The translations under genes were made by a program, and so were the position numbers. The notes under the pieces are model-generated. The model did not search any database. It saw only the letters and a list, made by a program, of their open reading frames with translations, and was not told where the DNA came from. A DNA stretch of 64,000 bases, taken from NCBI RefSeq assembly GCF_018918145.1, contig NZ_JAHLPX010000001.1, positions 124,001 through 188,000 of the forward strand, written 5' to 3'. The stretch's first letter is position 1; each line of letters opens with the position of its first letter. Of this stretch, positions 44,013 through 52,008 are shown piece by piece. This DNA comes from Anaerotignum sp. MSJ-24 (lineage in GTDB: Bacteria; Bacillota; Clostridia; Lachnospirales; Anaerotignaceae).

Positions 44013-44990
44013 CTAATATTTATAAAATATTGTATTTTTACCGTTTAATCGTCTTTTTCGGATCTCATTTCCATTGCTGTTGATTATAAATATTCCTGTA
44101 CAGACAAGTGCAAGGGCTAAAATAACCGTCAATCCAAGTGCGGAATTTTCATCGGGCAATAAAATTCTTGAGAATATTACGCCGAAAACAGGATTCGTAA
44201 AGCCATAGACAGCCACTTTCGAAACCTCATGCGATGCAAGCAGCTTGCCCCAGAGCGAATATGCCGCCGCAGAAATAAAACCGAGATACAAAAGCATCAT
44301 AATTCCGCTGAATGTATAATGCATTACCCTTCCTCCGAGCATAAGTCCGAAAAGCGAAAGTATTATGCCGCCGAAAAGAAACTGATAGGCACTGAGCATA
44401 AGTGTTGAATGCTTAGCCGAAAATTTCTTAAGGCATGCAGACGAAAATCCATAGGATATTGCGGCAATCAACACAAAGCCGTCACCGTTTAATGTAAGTC
44501 CAGCTCCGCTTCCGTCTGAGGTCAGATTTACAAGCACAACGCCGACAAAACCAACCGCAACACCGATAAATTTTTTTAATGTAAATTTTTCTTCCTTAAA
44601 CAGCAGACTTGAAATCAGTATAACAAAGAATACATTAGAGCCTGTTATTATTGATGCCTTTACGCCGGTCGTATGAACAAGTCCGATATAGAAAAAACCG
44701 TACTGGAGAATGGTCTGAAACATTGAAACAATAAGCACACTGCCGACAGCATCTTTTTTCAACTTTATAAAGCCGTTTCCGCCTATGAAAGCGATAAGCA
44801 GAACCAACAAGCCGGATACAATAAATCTCATTCCGGCAAACAATATTACGTCAGCAGTATTTGCACTGTTTATTTCAAACAACCGATAGCCTATTTTTAT
44901 ACACGGAAAGGCGCTTCCCCATAAAGCACAGCACAGCATTGCCGGAAGTGCTATGGCGAGAAAGCTTTCTTTTTTAACCGATTTCTCCAT
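44013..44990 (-). CDS. EamA-family (DMT superfamily) transporter
   Basis: A 325-residue, ten-helix exporter with two EamA repeats: ALWGSAFPCIKIGYRLF in the first, and AAISYGFSSACLKKFSAKHS in the second, with the usual TGVKASIITGSNVFFVILIS between. It probably exports a metabolite such as an amino acid. It lies 18 bases downstream of serine acetyltransferase, so cysteine or a relative is a reasonable guess. The ATG at 44990 follows GGAGG. Confidence 0.85.
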   Translation of the reverse strand: MEKSVKKESFLAIALPAMLCCALWGSAFPCIKIGYRLFEINSANTADVILFAGMRFIVSGLLVLLIAFIGGNGFIKLKKDAVGSVLIVSMFQTILQYGFFYIGLVHTTGVKASIITGSNVFFVILISSLLFKEEKFTLKKFIGVAVGFVGVVLVNLTSDGSGAGLTLNGDGFVLIAAISYGFSSACLKKFSAKHSTLMLSAYQFLFGGIILSLFGLMLGGRVMHYTFSGIMMLLYLGFISAAAYSLWGKLLASHEVSKVAVYGFTNPVFGVIFSRILLPDENSALGLTVILALALVCTGIFIINSNGNEIRKRRLNGKNTIFYKY

Positions 44991-45008
44991 TTGTACTGCC
45001 TCCGTCAA

Positions 45009-45911
45009 TTAATCGTCTGTTCTGATAATAAGCTCGGGAGCCTTAATGCTCACATAGCTGTTTTTATCAACGGATTCAGTTACAAAGGAGTTACCGCCGA
45101 TTACAGAGTTTTCTCCGATTACCGTATCACCACCGAGTATTGTTGAGTTTGCGTAGATAGTTACGTTGTCCTCAACGGTAGGATGACGTTTTACGCCGGA
45201 GAGTACCTGACCTTTTCTCGGTGAAAGTGCTCCGAGAGTAACGCCCTGATATATTTTGACATTGTTGCCGATTGTTGTTGTTTCGCCGATAACAATACCT
45301 GTACCATGGTCGATGAAGAAATATTCGCCGATTTCCGCACCGGGATTGATGTCTATACCGGTTTTGCTATGAGCGTGTTCTGTCATCATTCTGGGAATGA
45401 AAGGCACATTTCTCTTATAAAGCTCATGTGCAAAGCGGTAAACAAAAATCGCGTAAAATCCGGGATAAGAAAGAATAATTTCTGCCTTACTTGTTGCAGC
45501 AGGATCGCCTTCGAAGTTGGCTATAATGTCCTTAATAAGCTTATTCTGGATATTAGGTATTTCATTTATAAATTCACTGCAAATATCGTCAATTCTGTCA
45601 GAATCGAAAACCTTTGTTACCTTTGTGCATTTGCAAAGAGAATGAGCAAGCTCAAGCTGTGTTTTAAGCTGATAATATATTGTAATAAGTGTTTTTTCGA
45701 TAAACTCCTTGGAATCCATTCCTCTTGCTTCGCTTCCGCAGAAATATGCCGGAAAAACAACCTTCTGTATATCCTTTATTATCGACACAATTTCACTTCT
45801 GTTGGGAAGTCGCATATTATCGCAGTAAATCGGAAATTCATGGTCATAAATATAGTTTTCTGAAATTTTGCTGATAGCGTTTTGCATTACGGATTCTTTT
45901 CCGGTTATCAT
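45009..45911 (-). CDS. cysE: Serine O-acetyltransferase, EpsC/CysE type
   Basis: A 300-residue enzyme forming O-acetylserine for cysteine synthesis. An N-terminal helical domain (to about 170) precedes the left-handed beta-helix: HSKTGIDINPGAEIGEYFFI, DHGTGIVIGETTTIGNNVKI, YQGVTLGALS and HPTVEDNVTIYANSTILGGD, the last being the acetyl-CoA site. The His-Asp of DHGTG is catalytic. The longer N-terminus fits the EpsC-like subgroup. The ATG at 45911 is weakly supported; a GTG at 45926 is possible. Confidence 0.9.
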   Translation of the reverse strand: MITGKESVMQNAISKISENYIYDHEFPIYCDNMRLPNRSEIVSIIKDIQKVVFPAYFCGSEARGMDSKEFIEKTLITIYYQLKTQLELAHSLCKCTKVTKVFDSDRIDDICSEFINEIPNIQNKLIKDIIANFEGDPAATSKAEIILSYPGFYAIFVYRFAHELYKRNVPFIPRMMTEHAHSKTGIDINPGAEIGEYFFIDHGTGIVIGETTTIGNNVKIYQGVTLGALSPRKGQVLSGVKRHPTVEDNVTIYANSTILGGDTVIGENSVIGGNSFVTESVDKNSYVSIKAPELIIRTDD

Positions 45912-45959
45912 AATTATATACCCCACTTCATTTAAAAATTCCTACTAATATACTATGGT

Positions 45960-45987
45960 ATTATATCAATATTTTGAATTTTGTCAA
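45960..45987 (-). promoter_or_regulatory. Promoter of cysE
   Basis: Minus strand TTGACA (45982-45987), 16-base spacer, TATAAT (45960-45965). Just downstream, 45937-45961 contains TAGTAGGAATT, similar to CymR/Rrf2-type operators of cysteine genes; the operator call is tentative. Confidence 0.7.
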
Positions 45988-46104
45988 TACAAATTGTCAT
46001 ATAAGAGTAAGTTTATATATAAAAACATAGTAAATATTAAAAAAGATTGTTAGTCTTAACTAATAATTTAGTATAGTTTTTTAAACAATTTTTCAAAAAA
46101 ACTA

Positions 46105-46156
46105 TTGCATTTATTTTAGTTATATGATAACATTTAGTAAATGATAATTGTTATTA
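46105..46156 (+). promoter_or_regulatory. Promoter and Fur/PerR-like box of rubrerythrin
   Basis: TTGCAT (46105-46110), 17-base spacer, TAACAT (46128-46133). Downstream, TGATAATTGTTATTA (46142-46156) matches the 7-1-7 Fur/PerR box TGATAATnATTATCA at 12 of 14 positions. Confidence 0.6.
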
Positions 46157-46183
46157 AAAACTGCTTGATTAGGAGGATTGATT

Positions 46184-46717
46184 ATGGAATTAAAAGGTTC
46201 AAGAACAGAAAAAAACCTTATGGAAGCTTTCGCAGGTGAAAGCCAGGCAAGAAACAAATATACATATTTCGCAAGCGTTGCAAAAAAAGAAGGCTATGAG
46301 CAGATTTCGGCTATATTCCAGCACACAGCCGACAACGAAAAGGAACATGCAAAGATGTGGTTCAAGGCATTAAACGGAATCGGTTCAACAGCAGAAAACC
46401 TTCTTCATGCGGCTGAGGGCGAAAACTACGAATGGACAGATATGTATGCAGAATTTGCCAAGGTTGCCGAAGAGGAAGGATTTACAGACCTTGCTGAAAA
46501 GTTCCGTATGGTCGGTGAAATCGAAAAGGCTCACGAAGAAAGATACCGTGCCCTTCTTAACAACATCGAAATGCAGAAGGTATTTGAAAAAAGCGAAGAA
46601 ACTATGTGGGAATGCCGCAACTGCGGACATATCGTAATCGGCAAAAAAGCACCCGATGTATGCCCGGTATGTGCTCATCCCAGATCATATTTCGAGGTTC
46701 GCAAGGAAAATTACTAA
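46184..46717 (+). CDS. rbr: Rubrerythrin
   Basis: A 177-residue di-iron peroxidase of anaerobes that reduces H2O2 to water with electrons through rubredoxin. The four-helix domain has [16 protein letters not shown] and [14 protein letters not shown] in one half and [20 protein letters not shown] and [10 protein letters not shown] in the other, supplying Glu/His ligands. The C-terminal rubredoxin domain has [10 protein letters not shown] and [14 protein letters not shown] at 46184 follows AGGAGG. Upstream Fur-like box suggests peroxide or iron control; desulfoferrodoxin is next. Confidence 0.95.
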   Translation: MELKGSRTEKNLMEAFAGESQARNKYTYFASVAKKEGYEQISAIFQHTADNEKEHAKMWFKALNGIGSTAENLLHAAEGENYEWTDMYAEFAKVAEEEGFTDLAEKFRMVGEIEKAHEERYRALLNNIEMQKVFEKSEETMWECRNCGHIVIGKKAPDVCPVCAHPRSYFEVRKENY

Positions 46718-46791
46718 AGCGGCGTGTACGTCTTAAGTTGAAAACCGTTAATCAGTTACTTATCAAATGTTATAAAATATATATTAATTAT

Positions 46792-46843
46792 AATTTAGGT
46801 TGACCCTTTTAAAAGGATCACAGGGTTTGGGACAGAGTCCCAT
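46792..46843 (+). repeat. Dispersed multi-hairpin repeat element, copy 2 (partial)
   Basis: AATTTAGGTTGACCCTTTT / AAAAGGATCA then GGGAC...GTCCC ends 20 bases before the desulfoferrodoxin start. Compared with copy 1 the last hairpin changes GGGGC/GCCCC to GGGAC/GTCCC, a compensatory pair. The 5' hairpins are less clear in this copy. Confidence 0.6.
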
Positions 46844-46862
46844 AAAAAGGAGGAAAATAATT

Positions 46863-47231
46863 ATGAAATTCTACATCTGCGAACACTGTAAAAACATCAT
46901 CACTTTTGCCGATCCCAGCGGCGTACCCGTTATGTGCTGCGGTCAGAAAATGACTGAGCTTGTACCCGGATCTGTTGACGCTGCCGTTGAAAAACACGTT
47001 CCCGAGGTTACTGTTGACGGAAACAAGGTATCGGTTGTTGTCGGCTCTGTTATCCACCCTATGACAGAGGCTCACTATATCAAATTTATCGCTATCCAGA
47101 CAAAACAGGGAACACAGCTCAAGAGCCTTACTCCCACAGATGAGCCTAAGGCAGAATTTGCCCTTGCAGACGGCGATGAGCTTGTTGAGGCATATGCTTA
47201 CTGTAATCTTCACGGACTTTGGAAGAAATAA
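46863..47231 (+). CDS. dfx: Desulfoferrodoxin (superoxide reductase)
   Basis: A 122-residue 2Fe-type superoxide reductase that turns superoxide into H2O2. Center I ligands are Cys6, Cys9, Cys25 and Cys26 (CxxC-x15-CC). Center II uses His residues of EKHVPEV and VIHPMTEAHYIKF and the Cys-His pair of YCNLHGLW. ATG at 46863 follows AAGGAGG. With rubrerythrin upstream it forms a superoxide-to-water detoxification path. Confidence 0.95.
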   Translation: MKFYICEHCKNIITFADPSGVPVMCCGQKMTELVPGSVDAAVEKHVPEVTVDGNKVSVVVGSVIHPMTEAHYIKFIAIQTKQGTQLKSLTPTDEPKAEFALADGDELVEAYAYCNLHGLWKK

Positions 47232-47247
47232 TTACATACAGAAAATT

Positions 47248-47275
47248 AACGGAGTGCCAAAGCACTCCGTTTTTG
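47248..47275 (+). terminator. Terminator of desulfoferrodoxin
   Basis: AACGGAGTGC pairs with GCACTCCGTT around CAAA, then T run. Confidence 0.85.
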
Positions 47276-47302
47276 CTTCATGCTTAAGCGTACAACACAA
47301 AA

Positions 47303-47328
47303 ACGGCCGTACAAATTTGTACGGCCGT
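47303..47328 (-). terminator. Terminator of the ornithine cyclodeaminase gene
   Basis: A perfect 26-bp palindrome with arm ACGGCCGTACAAA; five T follow on the minus strand. Confidence 0.8.
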
Positions 47329-47351
47329 AAAACATTATATATTCTATTTTA

Positions 47352-48440
47352 TTAAAGATTCAAGCCCTTACTTAAGTTGACAATAAAGTCCTGAACATTT
47401 GTTACGATTCCCTTTGCGGAAAGGCTGCCTCTGTCGCTGAGCTTATTAACCGTAAACTCGGAAATATCCACGCAATAGAAATAAACCTGTCTTACCGTTC
47501 CGTCCTTAAGCACTCTGTATGAAGGAGTCATGTTTCCGGTTGCTATTGTATGAAGGGTTGTTGCCATACAGATAACGGTTGTTGCATCTCTTATCTGGTC
47601 ACGCATTGCGTTCTGTGCCTCATAAACATTAGCATGAACAGGAGGAAGAGGTCCGTCATCTCTTATTGAGCCGGCAAGAACATAAGGAATGTTATATTTC
47701 TCACAGTTATAGATTATACCGTTGTCGATATGCTCCTCTTCGATAAATTTAGCTATTGAGCCATGATATTTAACTCTGTTGATTGTATCGAGGTGGTTAT
47801 AATGTCCGTTGGGCTGGCTTTTCTGCGTATAGATATTCTGTCCGAGAGCTGTTGAAAGATATGCCGCCTCAAGGTCATGGGTTGCAAGAGCGTTTCCGGC
47901 AAGAATTGCGTTTACGTATCCATTTGCAACAAGCTTGGAAAAAGCGTTTCTTGCGTCGTTATCAAAGGCAAACGCCGGTCCCATTACCCAGACGATTTTG
48001 CCATGCTCACGTTCATATTTCAAAAGCTCGTAAAGATCGTCATAATCCTTGGAATATGCTGTTTCTCTGGAACGGTTCTGACGGAAAGCGAAAACGTCCT
48101 GTTCCTGTCTTTCCTCATGGAAGCCGTAAGGATATACATAAATTCCGTCCTCACAGTTTTCCGTTCTGCCTGTTACAACGAGGTCGCCTTTTTTAAGCAG
48201 ACGAAATTCACGAACTATTATTTTACCGTTTTCATATACCGGAACGCAGTCCATACGGCTCTCTTCGGCAAGAAGCCATTGTCCGTTTATTTTAAAATAT
48301 TCGGGAAATATGCTCATTGCATGATAATTCTCCGGTGCGACCGCATCGAATGGTGATTCCGCAAGCACTGCATTGGGTGCATTGACAAAAATTTCTTCAG
48401 TAAAATCAGGTGCCGTAAATTTTCGTAGTTCAAAGCTCAT
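47352..48440 (-). CDS. Ornithine cyclodeaminase, archaeal type (LOR/SDH domain, TIGR00300)
   Basis: A 362-residue NAD-binding enzyme of the LOR/SDH group, found in archaea and as the C-terminal half of cyanobacterial AgrE. Segments such as AILAGNALATHDLEAAYL, GIIYNCEKYNIPYVLAGSIR, DDGPLPPVHANVYEAQNAM and VDISEFTVNKLSDRGS fit. The family converts ornithine to proline with ammonia release; it is unrelated in sequence to the common mu-crystallin-type cyclodeaminase. No arginine-cycle gene is adjacent. Function by family only. Confidence 0.75.
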   Translation of the reverse strand: MSFELRKFTAPDFTEEIFVNAPNAVLAESPFDAVAPENYHAMSIFPEYFKINGQWLLAEESRMDCVPVYENGKIIVREFRLLKKGDLVVTGRTENCEDGIYVYPYGFHEERQEQDVFAFRQNRSRETAYSKDYDDLYELLKYEREHGKIVWVMGPAFAFDNDARNAFSKLVANGYVNAILAGNALATHDLEAAYLSTALGQNIYTQKSQPNGHYNHLDTINRVKYHGSIAKFIEEEHIDNGIIYNCEKYNIPYVLAGSIRDDGPLPPVHANVYEAQNAMRDQIRDATTVICMATTLHTIATGNMTPSYRVLKDGTVRQVYFYCVDISEFTVNKLSDRGSLSAKGIVTNVQDFIVNLSKGLNL

Positions 48441-48612
48441 TTAAGTTACCTCCGTTGTCATTAGCGAAAAGTGCATGAATACCGAATCCGTTCACACACC
48501 TTTAGTTTTGTTTATCACATAAAGTCCGTTTATTCATTTATACGTGTATAATTATATCACAATAAAAAAACGCTGTAAACAAAACGGAGTAAGTTCTTTC
48601 CTTAAAAACCCA

Positions 48613-48991
48613 TTATAAAATAGACATGAACCACTCTACCGTTTTAGGATCGTAATGTGAGAAGAATAAGCTTTCTCCGCTGTCAAGCTTTTCGATTGCA
48701 GTCATATCCTCTGCGGAAAGTGTGAAATCGAACACATCAAAATTCTGTTGCATTCTTTCCTTATGTACCGACTTTGGAATAACGACAACATCACTCTGCA
48801 TAAGCTCAACGGATTCCGAAAGTGCCAGCTTAAGTGAATCCATTGCCTCCGGACTTCCGTTAAGTTCCGCCAGATCATCAAGGGCTTTTTCTCTGCTTTT
48901 TACGACATTTGCCTCTTCAAAATATGCGTCTATGTATTTTTGCTCTCCGGTTGCGGCGTTTTCCTGCCATACCGTTTATTTCCTCTTCCAT
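48613..48991 (-). pseudogene. Broken gene ending in an aldo/keto reductase C-terminus
   Basis: An ATG (48989-48991) with AAAGGGA upstream starts MEEEING, but its frame soon ends. After a one-base shift near 48975 a continuous frame runs to 48613. The first part, about 45 residues (EQKYIDAYFEEANVVKSREK onward), is unrecognised and helical. The last ~60 residues, DVVVIPKSVHKERMQQNFDV and LDSGESLFFSHYD, are clearly the C-terminal end of an aldo/keto reductase. The catalytic barrel with Asp-Tyr-Lys-His is gone. I read a deletion that fused two genes, followed by a frameshift. Confidence 0.6.
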
Positions 48992-49138
48992 ATACACTAT
49001 CCCTTTACAAAAATATAATGCAATAAATATATTATCACTAAAATACGTTACCTACAAGATATAACAAGTATAAAATTTCATTGTATTTTAATACAAAAAA
49101 GCGAAAACCGCATTCAAACGGTTTCCGTCTTTTATCAT

Positions 49139-50494
49139 TTATAACAATCCCTGTAAAAGAACTATAATAATCAATACAGGCAAAATAAATTTGAAATAGA
49201 ATTTAAGTTTAGGCGAAAGCTTTATTCCTTCGCCCTTATTTACCTCGGCAAGGTAATTATCGAACTTCCAGCCCCATTTACTTACGCAGAAAAGAAGATA
49301 TACCAGCGAACCTATCGGAAGAAGAAGACTACTTACCAAAAAGTCCTCACTGTCAAGCACATCTCTTGCACCGATTATATGAAGGCTGCTCCATATATTG
49401 TAGCCGAATACACATGGAAGGCTTGCCACCGCAAGTATAATTCCGTTTATTATTACCGCCTTTTTACGGCTTATGCCGAATGTATCCATGCAAATCGCAA
49501 TAATATTTTCAAAAACCGCAAGAACAGTTGAAAAGCTTGCAAAAACCATAAAGAGGAAGAACAATGCACCCCAAAGACGTCCTCCTTCCATATTAACAAA
49601 CACCTGAGGAAGTGTTACGAATATAAGCGGAGGGCCTGCATCGGGAGATACATTGAAGGAGAAGCATGCCGGGAAAATAATAGTTCCTGCCATAAGCGCA
49701 ACGAATGTATCGAGTACACAGATACGTATTGCCTCACCGCCGAGCGTATGCTCATCGCCCATATAACTGCCGAAAATCTCCATTGCCGCAATACCGAGGC
49801 TGAGTGTGAAGAATGCCTGATTCATTGCCGCAAGAATTACGTTTCCGAGTCCGTTTGTTTTTATGCTTTCGGCAGAAGGAAGAAGATAAAATTTCATACC
49901 TTCCGATGCAACGGGAAGCATAAGGCTATGAACTGCAAGAACAACAATAAGCACAAGAAGAGCAAGCATCATTACCTTAGATATTCTTTCAAGTCCGTTC
50001 TGCAAACCAAAGCTGCAAACGATAAATCCGGCAACAACAACCACTTCTGTCCAGAATACCATTTTTCCGGGATTGGAAAGAAGTCCGTCGAACACACCGC
50101 TTACCGCATCGGACGCCATTCCCGAGACAAACGTACCTTTAATAAATTCGGCAAAGTAATCGACCATCCAGCCGGATACCGTTGTATAATACATCATAAG
50201 AAGATAACAGCCGATCATACAGAACCAGCCATGTATATGCCATTTCTGTCCGGGCTTTTCAAGCGTTTTATATGCAAGGACAGCACTTTTTCGGCTTGCC
50301 CTGCCAACCGCAAGCTCCATTGTTAAAACAGGAACACCCATTATCAAAAGACAGATAAGATAAAACAGCACAAAATATCCGCCGCCGCTTTGTCCCACAA
50401 CATACGGAAATCTCCAAACATTGCCGATACCGATTGCACAGCCGGCACTTACCAGAAGAAATCCAAGTCTGGAACGAAATAATTCTCGGTTCAT
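49139..50494 (-). CDS. Sodium-dependent transporter, NSS (LeuT-like) family
   Basis: A 451-residue, eleven- to twelve-helix sodium symporter. SRLGFLLVSAGCAIGIGNVW and RFPYVVGQSGGGYFVLFYLI are the sodium and substrate-site TM1-TM2 signature; FFTLSLGIAAMEIFGSYMG is TM6-like. Bacterial members take up Trp, Leu, Tyr or other amino acids. It stands alone, with a structured 570-bp gap upstream. Confidence 0.9.
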   Translation of the reverse strand: MNRELFRSRLGFLLVSAGCAIGIGNVWRFPYVVGQSGGGYFVLFYLICLLIMGVPVLTMELAVGRASRKSAVLAYKTLEKPGQKWHIHGWFCMIGCYLLMMYYTTVSGWMVDYFAEFIKGTFVSGMASDAVSGVFDGLLSNPGKMVFWTEVVVVAGFIVCSFGLQNGLERISKVMMLALLVLIVVLAVHSLMLPVASEGMKFYLLPSAESIKTNGLGNVILAAMNQAFFTLSLGIAAMEIFGSYMGDEHTLGGEAIRICVLDTFVALMAGTIIFPACFSFNVSPDAGPPLIFVTLPQVFVNMEGGRLWGALFFLFMVFASFSTVLAVFENIIAICMDTFGISRKKAVIINGIILAVASLPCVFGYNIWSSLHIIGARDVLDSEDFLVSSLLLPIGSLVYLLFCVSKWGWKFDNYLAEVNKGEGIKLSPKLKFYFKFILPVLIIIVLLQGLL

Positions 50495-50628
50495 AAATAC
50501 ACCCCATTTGTAAAAGATATACTTATTTTACTACTTAAAAACGGTGTTTACAATGACCGCTTTTCTATGATAAAATAAGAAAAACTTATAATATCGTTTT
50601 AATAAACGATTTTTATAAAATCTTTTTG

Positions 50629-50646
50629 CGGCTTTACAAGTCGCAA
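50629..50646. repeat. 18-bp repeat CGGCTTTACAAGTCGCAA, second copy
   Basis: Exact copy of 42095-42112. It opens the structured intergenic region. Confidence 0.8.
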
Positions 50647-50656
50647 TGGTGTTTTT

Positions 50657-50762
50657 GCGAGGGGTGCGCGCTTAAATTGCGAAGTACTGACCGCACAAGA
50701 TGGTGCGGCAACGCAGTTGCTTTCGTTTACGAAAGTCATGACCAACGACTTTCACCCCTCGC
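50657..50762. ncRNA. Candidate structured RNA, element 1 with closing helix
   Basis: GCGAGGGGTG (50657-50666) pairs with CACCCCTCGC (50753-50762), enclosing three hairpins: CCGCAC/GTGCGG, CAAC/GTTG and CTTTCG/CGAAAG, followed by TCATGACCA. The core, 50688-50744, is repeated at 50804-50861 with compensatory changes. Strand and expression are unknown; the opposite strand would fold equally. Confidence 0.45.
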
Positions 50763-50803
50763 AGCTCCCCTGTCCCGGACACGCTAAAGTTACTGAAAAC
50801 TAT

Positions 50804-50861
50804 TGACCGCACAAGACAGTGCGGTTGCGTAGCAACTTTTGCAAAGCAAAAGTCATGACCA
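50804..50861. ncRNA. Candidate structured RNA, element 2
   Basis: Same order as element 1: CCGCAC/GTGCGG, then TTGC/GCAA, then CTTTTGC/GCAAAAG, then TCATGACCA. The second and third stems differ in sequence from element 1 but keep pairing. An outer ACTGA/TCAGT pair is possible. Confidence 0.45.
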
Positions 50862-51066
50862 TAGACCTTCGCAGGAATGCTGCTCAGTTTTTTCGGTTTT
50901 CGAAAATACAAAGTTAAAATTTTGTAGTTAACTTAAATTAGTCATAAGAATTTTTTTAAAACAAATTTTATCAGTAGGTAAATTTGCATAGCGAATTGCT
51001 GATAGTTTTAAATACTTGTGGAGTTTTTGACAAAGCCACATAAATAAAATAATAAGGAGAAAAGCC

Positions 51067-52008
51067 ATGAACCGAAACCAGTTAAAATATTTTGTTGCCG
51101 CGGCAGAAAACCAGAGCTTCAGCAAGGCCGCCGAGCAATTTTATATATCTCAGACAGCCGTTACCCAGCAGATAAAGCTTCTGGAGGAAATGCTCGGCTG
51201 TACATTATTCAACAGAAACACCCGTCCGGTAACACTTACTCCGTCCGGAAAGGTTTTTCTTATTGAGGCAAAGGCAATTCTGGAACGTATGAACCGTGCC
51301 GCCGATCGTGTGCATGATGCGGCAACCGGTCTTATCGGTACACTTCGTGTAGGATATGTATGCGGATATGAGCGAAGCAACCTTTCTGTGCTTATGCGGC
51401 ACTTTCATCAGAAAAACAGCAATGTGCTCATTACATTTTACCGCTGTTCGACCGACGTGCTTGCCGCCGGCCTTATGCACCACGAATACGACATTATATT
51501 TACCTGGGACAGCACAAACCTGAAAAAACAGCCGGACATTGCCTACAAGACAGTCGAAAAAGCAAGGCTTGTTGTTGCTCTGTATCCCGGACATCCGTTT
51601 GCACAGCGTAACCAGTTGAGCCGATGGGAGCTTAGAGGCGAAAATATACTTTATATGTCACCGGACGCATCAAACGATTCCTACGGCGATTCACTGTTTA
51701 TGCGGCGTTATAAGGACGCCGGCTACAAGCCCAACATACTCTTCCGCTCTGCCGATACGGAAAGCATTCTTATGATGGTTGCCGCAGAAGAAGGAATTTC
51801 CATACTTCCCGATTACTGCACAGACAAGCTTTATAATGCGGATAACCTTGTGTTCATTCCGCTTGCCGGCGAAGACGAAGACGAGGAAATAATAGCGGCA
51901 TGGCAAAACAGCAACGAAAACCCGGCATTGCACAGCTTTTTGGATATATTAGAAAAAACTCCGTCACTTAGAGAAACGGAGTCTGAAAAAATTAGTCTTC
52001 TGTTTTAA
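51067..52008 (+). CDS. LysR-family transcriptional regulator
   Basis: A 313-residue regulator. The N-terminal helix-turn-helix is MNRNQLKYFVAAAENQSFSK and AAEQFYISQTAVTQQIKLLE, and the periplasmic-binding-like effector domain begins near LIGTLRVGYVCGYERSNL. It is divergent from nothing; upstream lies 570 bp of structured DNA with an ATCAG/CTGAT pair near 50970-51003 that could be its own site. Its last codons contain a minus-strand terminator of sigH, and the two stops overlap by four bases. Confidence 0.9.
   Translation: MNRNQLKYFVAAAENQSFSKAAEQFYISQTAVTQQIKLLEEMLGCTLFNRNTRPVTLTPSGKVFLIEAKAILERMNRAADRVHDAATGLIGTLRVGYVCGYERSNLSVLMRHFHQKNSNVLITFYRCSTDVLAAGLMHHEYDIIFTWDSTNLKKQPDIAYKTVEKARLVVALYPGHPFAQRNQLSRWELRGENILYMSPDASNDSYGDSLFMRRYKDAGYKPNILFRSADTESILMMVAAEEGISILPDYCTDKLYNADNLVFIPLAGEDEDEEIIAAWQNSNENPALHSFLDILEKTPSLRETESEKISLLF
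51950..51982 (-). terminator. Terminator of the sigH operon, inside the lysR coding sequence
   Basis: ACTCCGT (51958-51964) and ACGGAGT (51976-51982) pair; on the minus strand six T follow. It lies within the last codons of the convergent lysR gene. Confidence 0.7.

Noticed and set aside
50672-50911. Minus-strand open frame across the structured repeats
   Set aside because: It reads through hairpins whose changes preserve pairing and not codons; no ribosome site.
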